NCBI GenBank assembly: GCA_965656875.1
Contig: CBFHMJ010000011.1
Span: forward strand, 62,001-126,000
DNA from: CBFHMJ01 sp965656875
GTDB lineage: Bacteria; Pseudomonadota; Gammaproteobacteria; Enterobacterales; Alteromonadaceae
Direction of reading: 5' to 3'
Length of the DNA: 64,000 nt
A program made the translations under genes and the position numbers. A model generated the notes under the pieces. It was not told the DNA's origin, did no database searches, and was given only the letters and a program-made list of their open reading frames with translations. How positions within the stretch are numbered: the first letter of the stretch is position 1; every line of letters starts with the position of its first letter. This document shows positions 51,432-60,730 of the stretch, in pieces.

Positions 51432-54074
51432 ATGAGTACGACTCTTCAGTCGGTGTTCGCGTGGTCACTCGCCAGCGATGCTGAAACAGATACAGCTACA
51501 CTTATCGTCGATTCCCAGTTTGATCACTGTATGCGATTAACCCCGGACCAACCGTTTACAATCGCCAATATGCCGGGAGGCGCAAAAAGCTTTTCAATCT
51601 GGATTAAACGACTAACCACTACGGCGGCATTGCAATTTGCTGGTGGGCAAGGTTGGTCGGTGAATACGGCGGGTGAATTACTGTTACGTGGTGAAACCAC
51701 CGGCAGTTTGATACCAGCCAATCAATGGTTCCATGTGTGTATGGTGCATAAAGATGACACAGTGTCTCTGTATTTGAATGGCGAATTTGTTCATCAGCGT
51801 ATCGATGACGGGTTAATTGCTATTTCAGCATTGAGCTATATCAGTCAGGGTGATGTTTGTCTGGCGCAACAACATGTGATGATCCATGATTTATCTCAGG
51901 CGGGCGTGGCGGAAGATTATCGAGGTGCCTTACCAACCATTCAACAGGCATTCACTGACGTTCACCCACTGAACCTGGCGATTGCCAGCCCAACCGAAGG
52001 GCCTTATGCCAACTATCCGGATAACAAATTCTTTATTGTCGATGCTGTTGGTAGCGATGTCATTGAACAGTTTTTGATTGTCAGTAACAGCAGTGATGGC
52101 GATATTTCGCTTCAGGGAAGTAATCATGCTGTTGCTGATCTTGCACATCATCATCTTGAGTGCCGTATTCGCAACGGCATTATCACGCAAATTGCAGATA
52201 GCTTGCGATTCAATGCATTGTCTGGCTGGACCATTTCAGCGCCTGTGCAAAACCCTGATGACGGTTCCTGGTCTGTCTTTTTCTTATCCAATGTTGATCG
52301 CACCCTGGCAAGACATACGTCGTTCTCTTTTCCATTTGGTTATCGCACGGCAGACAGCAAACTGGGGGAACGCGGCACGCAGATAAATGTGCGCTATCAA
52401 CAATTAACGCTTGGTAATGGACAGACATTACAGGGCGACAGAACCAAACAAATTGATGTGTTGAACCTGTCCAGTAACAACGCATATATCACGCGCATTA
52501 ATGAACGGATCACCGACACTGACAGTCGGGTGAATCAGATGGAAGAAACCAGTGAACAGGATATGACCGCACTGAAAGCCGATGCGGAAGATGCCGAAAA
52601 CCTGGATAACAACAAAGGTGATACTGAGTCGTCCGGCTATCAAACCCTGAAGAATAAAGTGAAGAACTTCTCACTTAGCGCAGCCGGAAAACTCATTGAT
52701 ATTGTCGGGAATATTAATGATCGCCTGACCCTGTTGGACACAGAAGTTGATGCTAAACAACAGGTCAATGACATTAAATTTAAAACCCTGGAAGGCGGAG
52801 CGCCGTTTGAATTGTCACTGCATACGCCGATTGGGGTGGTGAAACAAGCCGATGATATTTCTCATGATGAGCGATTCCGGTGTTTTGTGTACCTGCACAA
52901 TCGCAGTAACAAAAACATCAACTTCACATCGCAGGGGAAAATTACGATTCGTATTCCCGTCGGCACAGACTTTTTAGATTTGGTGGCTACTCATAATGAT
53001 GCGGGGTCAATCCCGAGTATGGATAAAGCAACGTCAACCGCTAATGCTGCCCTATTTACGCGACAAGAGAATAAAACCATCTTTTCAGCCGCTGGTCGCT
53101 GGCGCTTTGATTTTCAAAACATCCTGTTAAACGGTTTGACCGGGCTGGCTCATGTGCAAATGATCATCGAGGGGCTTGAAGGTTATCCGACGCAACACCT
53201 CGAAATTCCGATAGAAAAAAAGACAAGAGATCTGAGTCGTGATGTAGCGAATGGATTTACCGGGCTTGGCACGTCCACGCCTAAAGAAAAATTAGATGTT
53301 GATGGCAACGTGTTAGTGTCCGGAACTATCAAGACGCACAACATCCACTTTCAACATGCTCACGCCGATATTACCTGGAAAAAAGGCAACTGGTTGATGT
53401 TTGGTGTGGCGGATAATCAGGACGGAAAAACGGTCAAAATGCATTATGACCCAAACCAACCGGATACCTATCAGAGTAATTTCGTTAAACATATGGTGAT
53501 TACCTCAGTGGGGCGTGTGGGTATTGGCGTGGGTTCTCCGAAGTTCGATCTGGACGTTAACAACGATATAAATGCCGGTCTTAAGCTCAAAGAGCGGGGA
53601 CATGATCTGATTCCTCGTGGCGTAATCACCATGTGGCATGGTGGTGTGAATAACATTCCACCGGGCTGGTATTTATGTGACGGCAATAATAATACGCCGG
53701 ACTTAACCGACCGATTTATTGTTGGTGCAGGCGGCGCGTATGACCCGGGCGATAAAGGTGGTGCGAATTCCGTAAAATTAACCGCGAATCAGTCGGGACT
53801 AAGGGCGCATACTGTGTCTGGTTATACGAACAAGGATGGTAGGCACAGACATGAATACATGGATACCTATATGGATGAGAATAAACCAAAGTCCAATGGT
53901 GATTATGAAGATGGGGATGGTGTTGATTATAAGAATCATAATCGATTCACCTTGGACACGAGCATTAGTAATCACAGTCACAGAATCTCTATCAATGTCG
54001 GTGCAAAAGAGGCGATTGACTACCATGAAAACCGACCGCCTTACTTTGCTCTGGCCTACATCATGAAAGGCTAA
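51432..54074 (+). CDS. LamG-like fibre protein, paralogue 2, with tail-collar tip
   Basis: An 880-aa protein starting MSTTLQSVFAWSLASDAETD, sharing the N-terminal module of the other paralogues (SFSIWIKRLTT, NQWFHVCMVH, FFIVDAVG, AHHHLECRIR, GERGTQINVRY, DVLNLSSNNAYITRIN), then a coiled coil near residues 350-450 (EMEE/LKADAEDAENLDNN). The C-terminus (~720-880) resembles a phage tail-collar/fibre tip: GVITMWHGGVNNIPPGWYLC, DGNNNTPDLTDRFIVGAG, and NHSHRISINV, ENRPPYFALAYIM. These tips usually bind receptors. GAGGT precedes the ATG. Confidence 0.8.
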   Translation: MSTTLQSVFAWSLASDAETDTATLIVDSQFDHCMRLTPDQPFTIANMPGGAKSFSIWIKRLTTTAALQFAGGQGWSVNTAGELLLRGETTGSLIPANQWFHVCMVHKDDTVSLYLNGEFVHQRIDDGLIAISALSYISQGDVCLAQQHVMIHDLSQAGVAEDYRGALPTIQQAFTDVHPLNLAIASPTEGPYANYPDNKFFIVDAVGSDVIEQFLIVSNSSDGDISLQGSNHAVADLAHHHLECRIRNGIITQIADSLRFNALSGWTISAPVQNPDDGSWSVFFLSNVDRTLARHTSFSFPFGYRTADSKLGERGTQINVRYQQLTLGNGQTLQGDRTKQIDVLNLSSNNAYITRINERITDTDSRVNQMEETSEQDMTALKADAEDAENLDNNKGDTESSGYQTLKNKVKNFSLSAAGKLIDIVGNINDRLTLLDTEVDAKQQVNDIKFKTLEGGAPFELSLHTPIGVVKQADDISHDERFRCFVYLHNRSNKNINFTSQGKITIRIPVGTDFLDLVATHNDAGSIPSMDKATSTANAALFTRQENKTIFSAAGRWRFDFQNILLNGLTGLAHVQMIIEGLEGYPTQHLEIPIEKKTRDLSRDVANGFTGLGTSTPKEKLDVDGNVLVSGTIKTHNIHFQHAHADITWKKGNWLMFGVADNQDGKTVKMHYDPNQPDTYQSNFVKHMVITSVGRVGIGVGSPKFDLDVNNDINAGLKLKERGHDLIPRGVITMWHGGVNNIPPGWYLCDGNNNTPDLTDRFIVGAGGAYDPGDKGGANSVKLTANQSGLRAHTVSGYTNKDGRHRHEYMDTYMDENKPKSNGDYEDGDGVDYKNHNRFTLDTSISNHSHRISINVGAKEAIDYHENRPPYFALAYIMKG

Positions 54075-54214
54075 TCCGAATCGACACCCATTCTAATTAG
54101 AAAAAATTATCACTCGTGGTCACGACATTGACAGACCACCGTCAGCATTCGTCAGGGCAGTGAATCTTGATCATTGCCTGCGAATGTTCATTTTCTTCTT
54201 GTTATGAGGTTCCT

Positions 54215-55531
54215 ATGTCTACTTCCCTTCAGTCGGTGTTCGCATGGACATTATCCAGCGATGCCGAAACAGATTCAGCGACATTAATCCCGGATCGCCA
54301 GTTCGGTCATTGCGTGAAACTGGCCCGTGGCAAACGATTTACGATTCCGACATTACCAGATAAGGCGAAAAGCCTGTCCGTCTGGGTTAAACGCCTGACG
54401 ATGACGGCAACAGTGAGTGTCGATCTGTCGCCAGGCTGGACGGTCCATACCAGCGGCGACGTTGTGTTTAATGGTGAACGCACCGGTTATGTGATGGCTG
54501 CTCATCAGTGGCATCACGTTTGCCAGGTCACGCAGGGCCAACGCATTACGCTGTATATCAATGGCGAGTGTGTAGCTGAACACACGATCGATAACCCGTT
54601 TGAGTTGCACACCCTGGCATATATCAGTAATGGCGACATTTGTCTGGCTCATCAGCATTTAATGTTGCACGAACTGTCAGCAACCGGTGTAACGGAGGAT
54701 TACAAAGGCGTGTTACCGACCATTAAGCAATCTTTTACCGACGTTCACCCGATCAATATTGCGATTGTCTGCCCGGCAGACGGCCCTTTTGCTGATTACC
54801 AGGATGACCACTTGATTATGAGAGATGCAGTCGATAATGATGTTATTCAACAGCACTTTGTTGTGAGCAACACCAGCGATGAACCTGTGATGATTCATGG
54901 CATCAGTCAAGATGAAGTCAGTGCCGAGCATCATCATTTTGAATTGAGATTTAGCGACGGCGTTGTGGATCAGATCCAGGAATCACTGCGGTTTTCAGCA
55001 GTGTCAGGCTGGCGGATTTCCACGCCAGAACAAAACCGCGATGACAACAGCTGGTCAATCTTTTTCTTGTCCACTGCAAACTATTCAATTGCACCACTGG
55101 AACAGCTCGACTTCCCATTTTCTTACCGAACCGCCGATCACAACATGGATGAGCGAGGCGTACAGATTAACCTGAGTTATCGTCAGCTAAAACAGCGTGA
55201 TAACCAGAGTATTCAGGGCGATCGCCATAAACAAATCGGCGTACTTAATCTGATTGTTGACAGTGATGAGGCGATCGCAGGCGATACCTTGCAACACGTA
55301 GCGGCTCACTTGCCTGAGGCACTTGAACAGCAAATATCCGCCGTTGATGATGTCGTGAACGATATAGACGGAGCTGTGAACGATATTGATGCAGCCGTGA
55401 ACGATATAGATGCTGGCGAAGGCGACAATCATACCGCCGTTCAATCGACAAAAACCCTCATGACTCATGTCGGTGACGTCAGCAATCAACTGGTCGGCTG
55501 GTTACGGCAATGGCTGCCGGGAAGCAAATAA
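54215..55531 (+). CDS. LamG-like fibre protein, paralogue 3, without tip
   Basis: A 438-aa protein. MSTSLQSVFAWTLSSDAETD shows it is closest to paralogue 2, and it retains the shared N-terminal module to about residue 345 plus a short coiled-coil-like end. The end has a 21-nt repeat in triplicate (near 55355-55417, encoding VNDIDGA-type units). It lacks any collar-type tip, so it may be a truncated duplicate or an anchor that pairs with longer fibres. I use ATG 54215 with GAGGT upstream; the upstream in-frame ATG at 54167 would add residues with no similarity to paralogues. The gap 54075-54214 holds nothing clear. Confidence 0.78.
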   Translation: MSTSLQSVFAWTLSSDAETDSATLIPDRQFGHCVKLARGKRFTIPTLPDKAKSLSVWVKRLTMTATVSVDLSPGWTVHTSGDVVFNGERTGYVMAAHQWHHVCQVTQGQRITLYINGECVAEHTIDNPFELHTLAYISNGDICLAHQHLMLHELSATGVTEDYKGVLPTIKQSFTDVHPINIAIVCPADGPFADYQDDHLIMRDAVDNDVIQQHFVVSNTSDEPVMIHGISQDEVSAEHHHFELRFSDGVVDQIQESLRFSAVSGWRISTPEQNRDDNSWSIFFLSTANYSIAPLEQLDFPFSYRTADHNMDERGVQINLSYRQLKQRDNQSIQGDRHKQIGVLNLIVDSDEAIAGDTLQHVAAHLPEALEQQISAVDDVVNDIDGAVNDIDAAVNDIDAGEGDNHTAVQSTKTLMTHVGDVSNQLVGWLRQWLPGSK

Positions 55532-55621
55532 CAGACATGGATCGTACGCTGTTCACTGCATACAGACCGACTTCTTATTCTTACTACCTTTTTACCCTGT
55601 TTTTCTCAAACCAGGACATTG

Positions 55622-55661
55622 CCGCCTGAGTTGTGCCTTGTCAGCACGCTGAATCAGGCGG
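55622..55661 (+). other. Hairpin between paralogues 3 and 4
   Basis: CCGCCTGA (55622-55629) pairs with TCAGGCGG (55654-55661) with a 24-nt loop and no T-run. It is one more strong hairpin in an operon gap. Confidence 0.45.
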
Positions 55662-55761
55662 TGATTAACGTCCGGGTTTCTTATTCCTTGATATAGCTTT
55701 CTTCCAGCGACGTTTCTGTCGCTACTTTTCATTCACTTCATTTTTAACAAAGAGACCTGTT

Positions 55762-58700
55762 ATGACAAATCATATGATTCCAGTGTCATACAGTCTGGCA
55801 ACGTCAGATCAACAACAGAGTGCAACTCTGGTGGCTGATCAGCGTTTTGGTCACTGTATGCAACTTTCTGATAATCAACCTTTTTCTATTCCATCGACGG
55901 CTAATCCGGTTGCATCGTTTTCAGTCTGGCTGAAACGACTGACAGTTGATGCCTCCATTAGCTGTTCTGTCAGCGCAAGTTGGGAGATAGACACATCAGG
56001 TGCGGTGTTACTGAACAACACCATGACGGGGCAGGTTATCCCGCAAGGGCAGTGGTTCCATATTTGCCAGGTTATTAATCAGGATGTGGTTCGTTTGTAC
56101 ATCAACGGCCAATTAGTCGGTGAATCCATGGCATCGCAAGCGCTGAGTCCAACAGAGTTGGCGTATATCAGTAATGGTCAGGTTTGCCTGGCGCATCAAC
56201 ACGTATTTCAACAAGTGCTGGATGTGTCGGCTGTTCAAACCGATTTTCTGGGTATGCAACCTACTGCAAAACAAGCGTTTACACAGGCGCAACCATTAGC
56301 GGTTAGCCTGGTGAATCCAGAAAATGGCCCTTTTGCCGGTTACGCTGAAAACAAACTGTTTATTGTGGACAGTGCCGGTAAGTCCACCATCGAACAGCAA
56401 CTGGTTGTGCAAAACATCAGTGACCAGACGATTACCCTTGATGCAACAAACGCAATGATGGCTTCAGCCAGCCAGCATCACCTGGAAATTCGTCTCCGCA
56501 ATGGCGTGATTGCACATATTGCTGATCAGCTACGTATTGAAGGTCCGGCGGGCTGGTCGGTGTCTGAGCCGCAGCAAAATCTGGACGATCATAGCTGGTC
56601 GATATATTTGCTGGCGACACAGGCAAAAACACTGGTATCCAGTCAGACAATAGTGTTCGTGCTGCGATATCGCACCGCTGATGGTGCCGGTGGTGAGCGT
56701 GGTACGTTGTTGAATGTGTCTTATCAACAGTTGGCGTCTGCCTCCGGTAACGCTATTCGTGGTGATCGCAACCTGCAAGTTGATATTTTGAATCTGTCGA
56801 GCAACAACGCTTACGTCCGTGAAATGAACGAAAAAATCACGGCCGCCGATGCGAAGGTTGACGCGCTTGAACAGGAAATTACTGGATTACACACCGATCT
56901 GGAGGATGCGAAAACACGCGCCAGTCAGGCAGAAGCTGCTGCGGCTCAAAGCCATGAAGAAGCACAACGACTGACGGAAGTTGCTCAACAGGCTGAACAA
57001 CAGGCTGTGCAGGCAAAGCAGGCTGCCGCACAGGAAAAACGCGAGGCAGAACAGGCGAAACAAGCCGCTGAAACAGCGCAGCAACAGGCCAATAAAGAAA
57101 GGGCCGAAGCTGAAGCTGCAAAACAGGCCGCAGAATCCGCTAATGCAGCCGCAGCCCGAGAAAAACAGGAAGCTGAAGCCGCAAAAATTGCAGCACAACA
57201 GGCTGAAGCAAATGCTGCGACAGAGCACAGCGAAGCGCAAGCCGCTAAAGCGGCCGCACAACAAGCCGAGAGTAATGCCGCTAAAGAACGAGCGGAAGCC
57301 CAGGCGGCGAAAGATGCGGCTGAACGAGCGAATCAACTGGCGGCGGATGCACAACGGTTAGCAGATGCGGCAAAAGAAGCTGCGCAATCACAAAATGGTC
57401 AGGCAACGGATGCAAAAAATGTCGCGCTACAAGCGCAGCAAAAGGCAGACGATGCGAAGGCAGCGGCTGAACTCGCAAATAAACAAGCAAAGAAAGAACA
57501 TGATGAAGCGGTTGCGGCAAAAGACGCGGCTATTACTGCACAGAACAATGCTAAAAAAGAATTTGATGAAGCGGTAAAAGCGAAGGATGCGGCGGTTATT
57601 GCGCAGAATAATGCAAAGACAGAACATGATCAGGCTGTTGCGGCCAAAGAAGCCGCTATCACTGCACAGAACAATGCCAAAAAGGAATTAGATGAAGCCG
57701 TCAAAGCGAAGGATGCGGCTGATGATGCTCGAATACTGGCGGAAAAAGAGAAGCAACAAGCCGTAGATGCTAAAGATGATGCCGCTGAAGCGCTGCGACT
57801 GGCTGGCGTGCAACGCGGTAAGGCTGATGACGCAAGAAAAGCAGCAGAGACAGCCAAAACCGATGCACAGAATGCCAAACAAGACATCATCGACATTCGT
57901 GATGACATCAATAAAAAGCAAACCGATATGCTAAAGGCGCTGGATGATGAAATCGATACGCGCTTTGATTTAAAAGTAAAATCGGAAGAAGGTGAGCTGT
58001 TTGAACCTATGGTTTACGCCACCAGTAACGTCAATTCATCCAGTGCATTGAGTACTGAAGGATTGGCAGATCAGGTGGCGGTAAATCAGGCAACCGATGT
58101 GTTGTTTGAGTTGAAAAACCAGTCGAAGAAAAATCTCCGCTTTGATCAAAGTAACAGTAATCGTGGCATCGACATTTATATTCCGATTGGTTCCAGACCA
58201 TGGCACCTGGTCAGTAGCGGCAACAATATCACGGGTTGTTTCTATCCTCGTGTTGAAACCAGTACGTTTGGTTCTTTTACTAAAAAAACATCTACTTCTT
58301 CTTATGTGATTTATCGCTGGACCCCGCCGGGTTCGTCAAACAACGACTTTTCCAACTGGTTTTATAACGGCAAAACATTACGACTGACGCTGAATGAATT
58401 GATCCCGAATGGTCAGTCTGGCGTGGTGCCGATTAAGCTGGTGGTGACTGGACTGGATGGTTATCCAACGCTGGAATACACCGTTAATCTGATGAAAGTA
58501 ACCAAGGATCTTGATCAGTTTGTCGGTGGCGGCAATGTGGGTATTGGCACGGGTTATAGTGAACCTTCAGACAAGCTGACGGTGCAGGGTACGGTAAAAG
58601 TAAGGGACACTGTTCGTGCATTTAATACTTACTACGAAGGTTCTTATGGCGATCTGATTTGGAAATCTGGCGAGAATCTCCAGTTTGGCACCGTGACTGC

Positions 58701-59373
58701 GCCCGTTAGTGGCAAGGTTGATCGTAATGATGGATTTACTGAACGGATGCGAATTGCCAGTAACGGTAATGTCGGTATTGGCACTGGTAGCGCGACGCCA
58801 GCAGAAAAGCTGACGGTTGAAGGCGCAACCAAAGCGCATGTGTTTATGGGGTGCGGTATTGTGCCTGTTGGTACGATTATCGACTGGTATCGTTCGTCTT
58901 CATCGGTCCCTATTCCTGACGGCTGGCGTGTCGCCAATGGTGCCGTTATGCCGAATAACAACACTGTTGCACCAGAACTGCAAGGGAAACGAATCCCGAA
59001 TCTGCAAGGTCGATTTGTGCGTGGTGAAACCAGCACCAGCTTCTCGGGTTATCACTATGGCGGTAGTGACAGTCATGATCATGGCGATACGTTTTATACC
59101 GATAGTCGAGGTAACCACAATCACAACTGGCTTTGGTACAGCGGTAAAAGCATTTCGACATACAACAGTGGCGGTGGAAGAAACTGGTTCTTCAACTGGG
59201 GTAATGGACACGATAATGATGGCAGTGGTAGTTACTCTTATACATGGGATAGATTCCATGATGGTTACACCAATAAACAAGGCAGCCACACCCACAATAT
59301 TTATGGTTCAGTATCCAGCCGAACAACACTGCCTCGTTATGTTGGCTTGCTTAAACTCATTCGCGTACTTTAA
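55762..59373 (+). CDS. LamG-like fibre protein, paralogue 4, long coiled-coil stalk and collar tip
   Basis: A 1203-aa protein. Residues 1-~350 are the shared module (SFSVWLKRLTV, LYINGQLVG, LFIVDSAGK, HHLEIRLRNG, VDILNLSSNNAYVREMN). Residues ~370-730 form a long Ala/Lys/Glu coiled coil, with four 21-residue repeats near 580-660 (57496-57747). Residues ~735-1000 contain beta-type fibre segments (NVGIGTGYSEPSDKLTV, GNVGIGTGS). The tip ~1020-1203 resembles tail-collar domains (VGTIIDWYRSSSSVPIPDGW, GRFVRGETSTS) and has His motifs HDHGD, HNHN, HTHN that could bind metal, as in phage fibre tips. This is the longest fibre of the set. Confidence 0.82.
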   Translation: MTNHMIPVSYSLATSDQQQSATLVADQRFGHCMQLSDNQPFSIPSTANPVASFSVWLKRLTVDASISCSVSASWEIDTSGAVLLNNTMTGQVIPQGQWFHICQVINQDVVRLYINGQLVGESMASQALSPTELAYISNGQVCLAHQHVFQQVLDVSAVQTDFLGMQPTAKQAFTQAQPLAVSLVNPENGPFAGYAENKLFIVDSAGKSTIEQQLVVQNISDQTITLDATNAMMASASQHHLEIRLRNGVIAHIADQLRIEGPAGWSVSEPQQNLDDHSWSIYLLATQAKTLVSSQTIVFVLRYRTADGAGGERGTLLNVSYQQLASASGNAIRGDRNLQVDILNLSSNNAYVREMNEKITAADAKVDALEQEITGLHTDLEDAKTRASQAEAAAAQSHEEAQRLTEVAQQAEQQAVQAKQAAAQEKREAEQAKQAAETAQQQANKERAEAEAAKQAAESANAAAAREKQEAEAAKIAAQQAEANAATEHSEAQAAKAAAQQAESNAAKERAEAQAAKDAAERANQLAADAQRLADAAKEAAQSQNGQATDAKNVALQAQQKADDAKAAAELANKQAKKEHDEAVAAKDAAITAQNNAKKEFDEAVKAKDAAVIAQNNAKTEHDQAVAAKEAAITAQNNAKKELDEAVKAKDAADDARILAEKEKQQAVDAKDDAAEALRLAGVQRGKADDARKAAETAKTDAQNAKQDIIDIRDDINKKQTDMLKALDDEIDTRFDLKVKSEEGELFEPMVYATSNVNSSSALSTEGLADQVAVNQATDVLFELKNQSKKNLRFDQSNSNRGIDIYIPIGSRPWHLVSSGNNITGCFYPRVETSTFGSFTKKTSTSSYVIYRWTPPGSSNNDFSNWFYNGKTLRLTLNELIPNGQSGVVPIKLVVTGLDGYPTLEYTVNLMKVTKDLDQFVGGGNVGIGTGYSEPSDKLTVQGTVKVRDTVRAFNTYYEGSYGDLIWKSGENLQFGTVTAPVSGKVDRNDGFTERMRIASNGNVGIGTGSATPAEKLTVEGATKAHVFMGCGIVPVGTIIDWYRSSSSVPIPDGWRVANGAVMPNNNTVAPELQGKRIPNLQGRFVRGETSTSFSGYHYGGSDSHDHGDTFYTDSRGNHNHNWLWYSGKSISTYNSGGGRNWFFNWGNGHDNDGSGSYSYTWDRFHDGYTNKQGSHTHNIYGSVSSRTTLPRYVGLLKLIRVL
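57496..57747 (+). repeat. 63-bp coding repeats in fibre stalk
   Basis: Four 63-nt units encode 21-residue blocks of the type EHDEAVAAKDAAITAQNNAK. The unit equals three heptads, so copy number can change stalk length without breaking the coiled-coil phase. Confidence 0.75.
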
Positions 59374-59387
59374 TCCGGAGACTCCTT

Positions 59388-60116
59388 ATGTATTTTCTAA
59401 TTGATCCAACCACTAATCGCGTATTGAGTGCGGCGCTTATCGACAAAGATGACGCTCATACGCTGGAATTCATCTTTCCGGAAGCGGAAGAAAATCAGGT
59501 ACTGGCCTGGTTTGACAGCGATGCTGTGCCTGAACATTTCGTGATTGACGACAATGGCGATATACAACCGCTGGCGAAACAGCAGCAGGTAGAGCAAGGC
59601 ATTATTCAGCTTGATGATGATCAGGAAATTGAAGAAGACCGGATTGTTACCAAGTCACTGGAAAAGCAGGTCAAAGAAGGACTGATTGAACTTAAAGACA
59701 CCCAGAAAATTGTTGATAACCAGATTGTCGAAATGTCTCTTCAGGAGCAAATTGACAAAAATCTGTTAACACTGGAATCGCCGTATCAGTATCTGGATGG
59801 CAATGAAATCAAGCTTTGGAGCATCGAACAGGTACTAACGCAGCAACTGGCTAAAACGCAGGCCGATGCGAAAATCCTGGATGCTGATTTGCGCCGTATG
59901 GTTGAGAAAACCATTGCTGAAAAGTATTCCGCCGGTTACGAACTTAAACTGACCAAAGACTTCAGTTTATGGGCGGCGGAAGGTTGTCCGGCGGATGACG
60001 CTCGTCAGCAAAAATTCCTGGCAATGCAGCAAGAGGTTGATGCCATCAAAGCATCCTTTGCCGAACAAAAAACACAGATTGCGAACCTACTGGCAACATT
60101 GCCATCTGATGTCTGA
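59388..60116 (+). CDS. Tail-fibre-assembly-like helper protein
   Basis: A 242-aa acidic protein, 14 nt after the longest fibre gene, with CCGGAGA as ribosome site. The N-terminus MYFLIDPTTNRVLSAALIDK and the region QVKEGLIELKDTQKI, QIDKNLLTLESPY show two or three similar ~23-residue blocks, and the last part is helical. Size and position immediately after tip-bearing fibres match phage fibre assembly/chaperone genes, and the repeated block resembles those found in such proteins. The function is inferred from context. Confidence 0.55.
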   Translation: MYFLIDPTTNRVLSAALIDKDDAHTLEFIFPEAEENQVLAWFDSDAVPEHFVIDDNGDIQPLAKQQQVEQGIIQLDDDQEIEEDRIVTKSLEKQVKEGLIELKDTQKIVDNQIVEMSLQEQIDKNLLTLESPYQYLDGNEIKLWSIEQVLTQQLAKTQADAKILDADLRRMVEKTIAEKYSAGYELKLTKDFSLWAAEGCPADDARQQKFLAMQQEVDAIKASFAEQKTQIANLLATLPSDV

Positions 60117-60328
60117 TGGAATCCTTTCAGACCTGACTTTCCAGAATCTTTGTCTGGTTTTGTAACATTTCCCTGTACCACACCTCAATGACCGCAAGCT
60201 GCTGTTTTGTCCCTTAAATAATCTCCGTTTCTGAACCAAATGGTGTATTGCTTAAGACGATACCTGGTATTGCTCATTTTCCTCTGAATGACCCGTAATA
60301 GCTGGCTTTAACGGTCTTGAACCACTTC

Positions 60329-60368
60329 CCCGCACAGAATGAGATTTGGAGGCTGTGCGGGCTTTTTT
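60329..60368 (+). terminator. Strong intrinsic terminator at the end of the fibre run
   Basis: CCCGCACAG (60329-60337) pairs with CTGTGCGGG (60353-60361) in a 9-bp stem, followed by six T residues. It lies 212 nt after the helper gene and 41 nt before the next ATG, and divides the giant-gene run from the envelope module. The 60117-60328 stretch has no other feature I can support. Confidence 0.85.
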
Positions 60369-60408
60369 CACAGACGCGAATCTTTGGCGTCCAATGAATG
60401 AGGTTGAG

Positions 60409-60693
60409 ATGACAAATAACAATACATTTAGTTACACCCAAATTACGCCGGTTCACTGGCAACGACTGACTCAGATGTTGCAACAGCGACTCGGACTACC
60501 GATTAATGCACGAAAAGGTCACGCGACCAGTAAAGGTTTCTGTTTTGAATGGAAGTACTGCCCGCTGGTGTATGAACTCAAGCTGACTTGCATTAATAAA
60601 CCGGTGTTTGTGTCTGCCGACATGATCCGCAGTCAACTCGATGCGTTGATTGACCAAAGCCAACCCCATCGAGCATCACAAATGCCCCAATAA
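60409..60693 (+). CDS. Unknown small protein
   Basis: A 94-aa protein, MTNNNTFSYTQITPVHWQRL, basic, with PLVYELKLTCINKPVFVSAD near the end and two Cys close together. The start ATG 60409 has GAGGTTGAG upstream. It is first in the distal module, 37 nt before the barrel protein. No signal peptide or known motif. Confidence 0.6.
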   Translation: MTNNNTFSYTQITPVHWQRLTQMLQQRLGLPINARKGHATSKGFCFEWKYCPLVYELKLTCINKPVFVSADMIRSQLDALIDQSQPHRASQMPQ

Positions 60694-60730
60694 CCCTGAT
60701 TTTATTACTCGTCGTTACCGGAGGTCTTGT

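Noticed and set aside
48471..60116. Fibre-like genes as part of a prophage or R-type tailocin
   Set aside because: No terminase, portal, capsid, tube, sheath, baseplate, lysis or integrase gene is visible within the window, and the anchors are LamG-like.
31477..60116. Extracellular contractile injection system
   Set aside because: No sheath, tube, spike, AAA ATPase of the eCIS type or tape-measure gene is visible.
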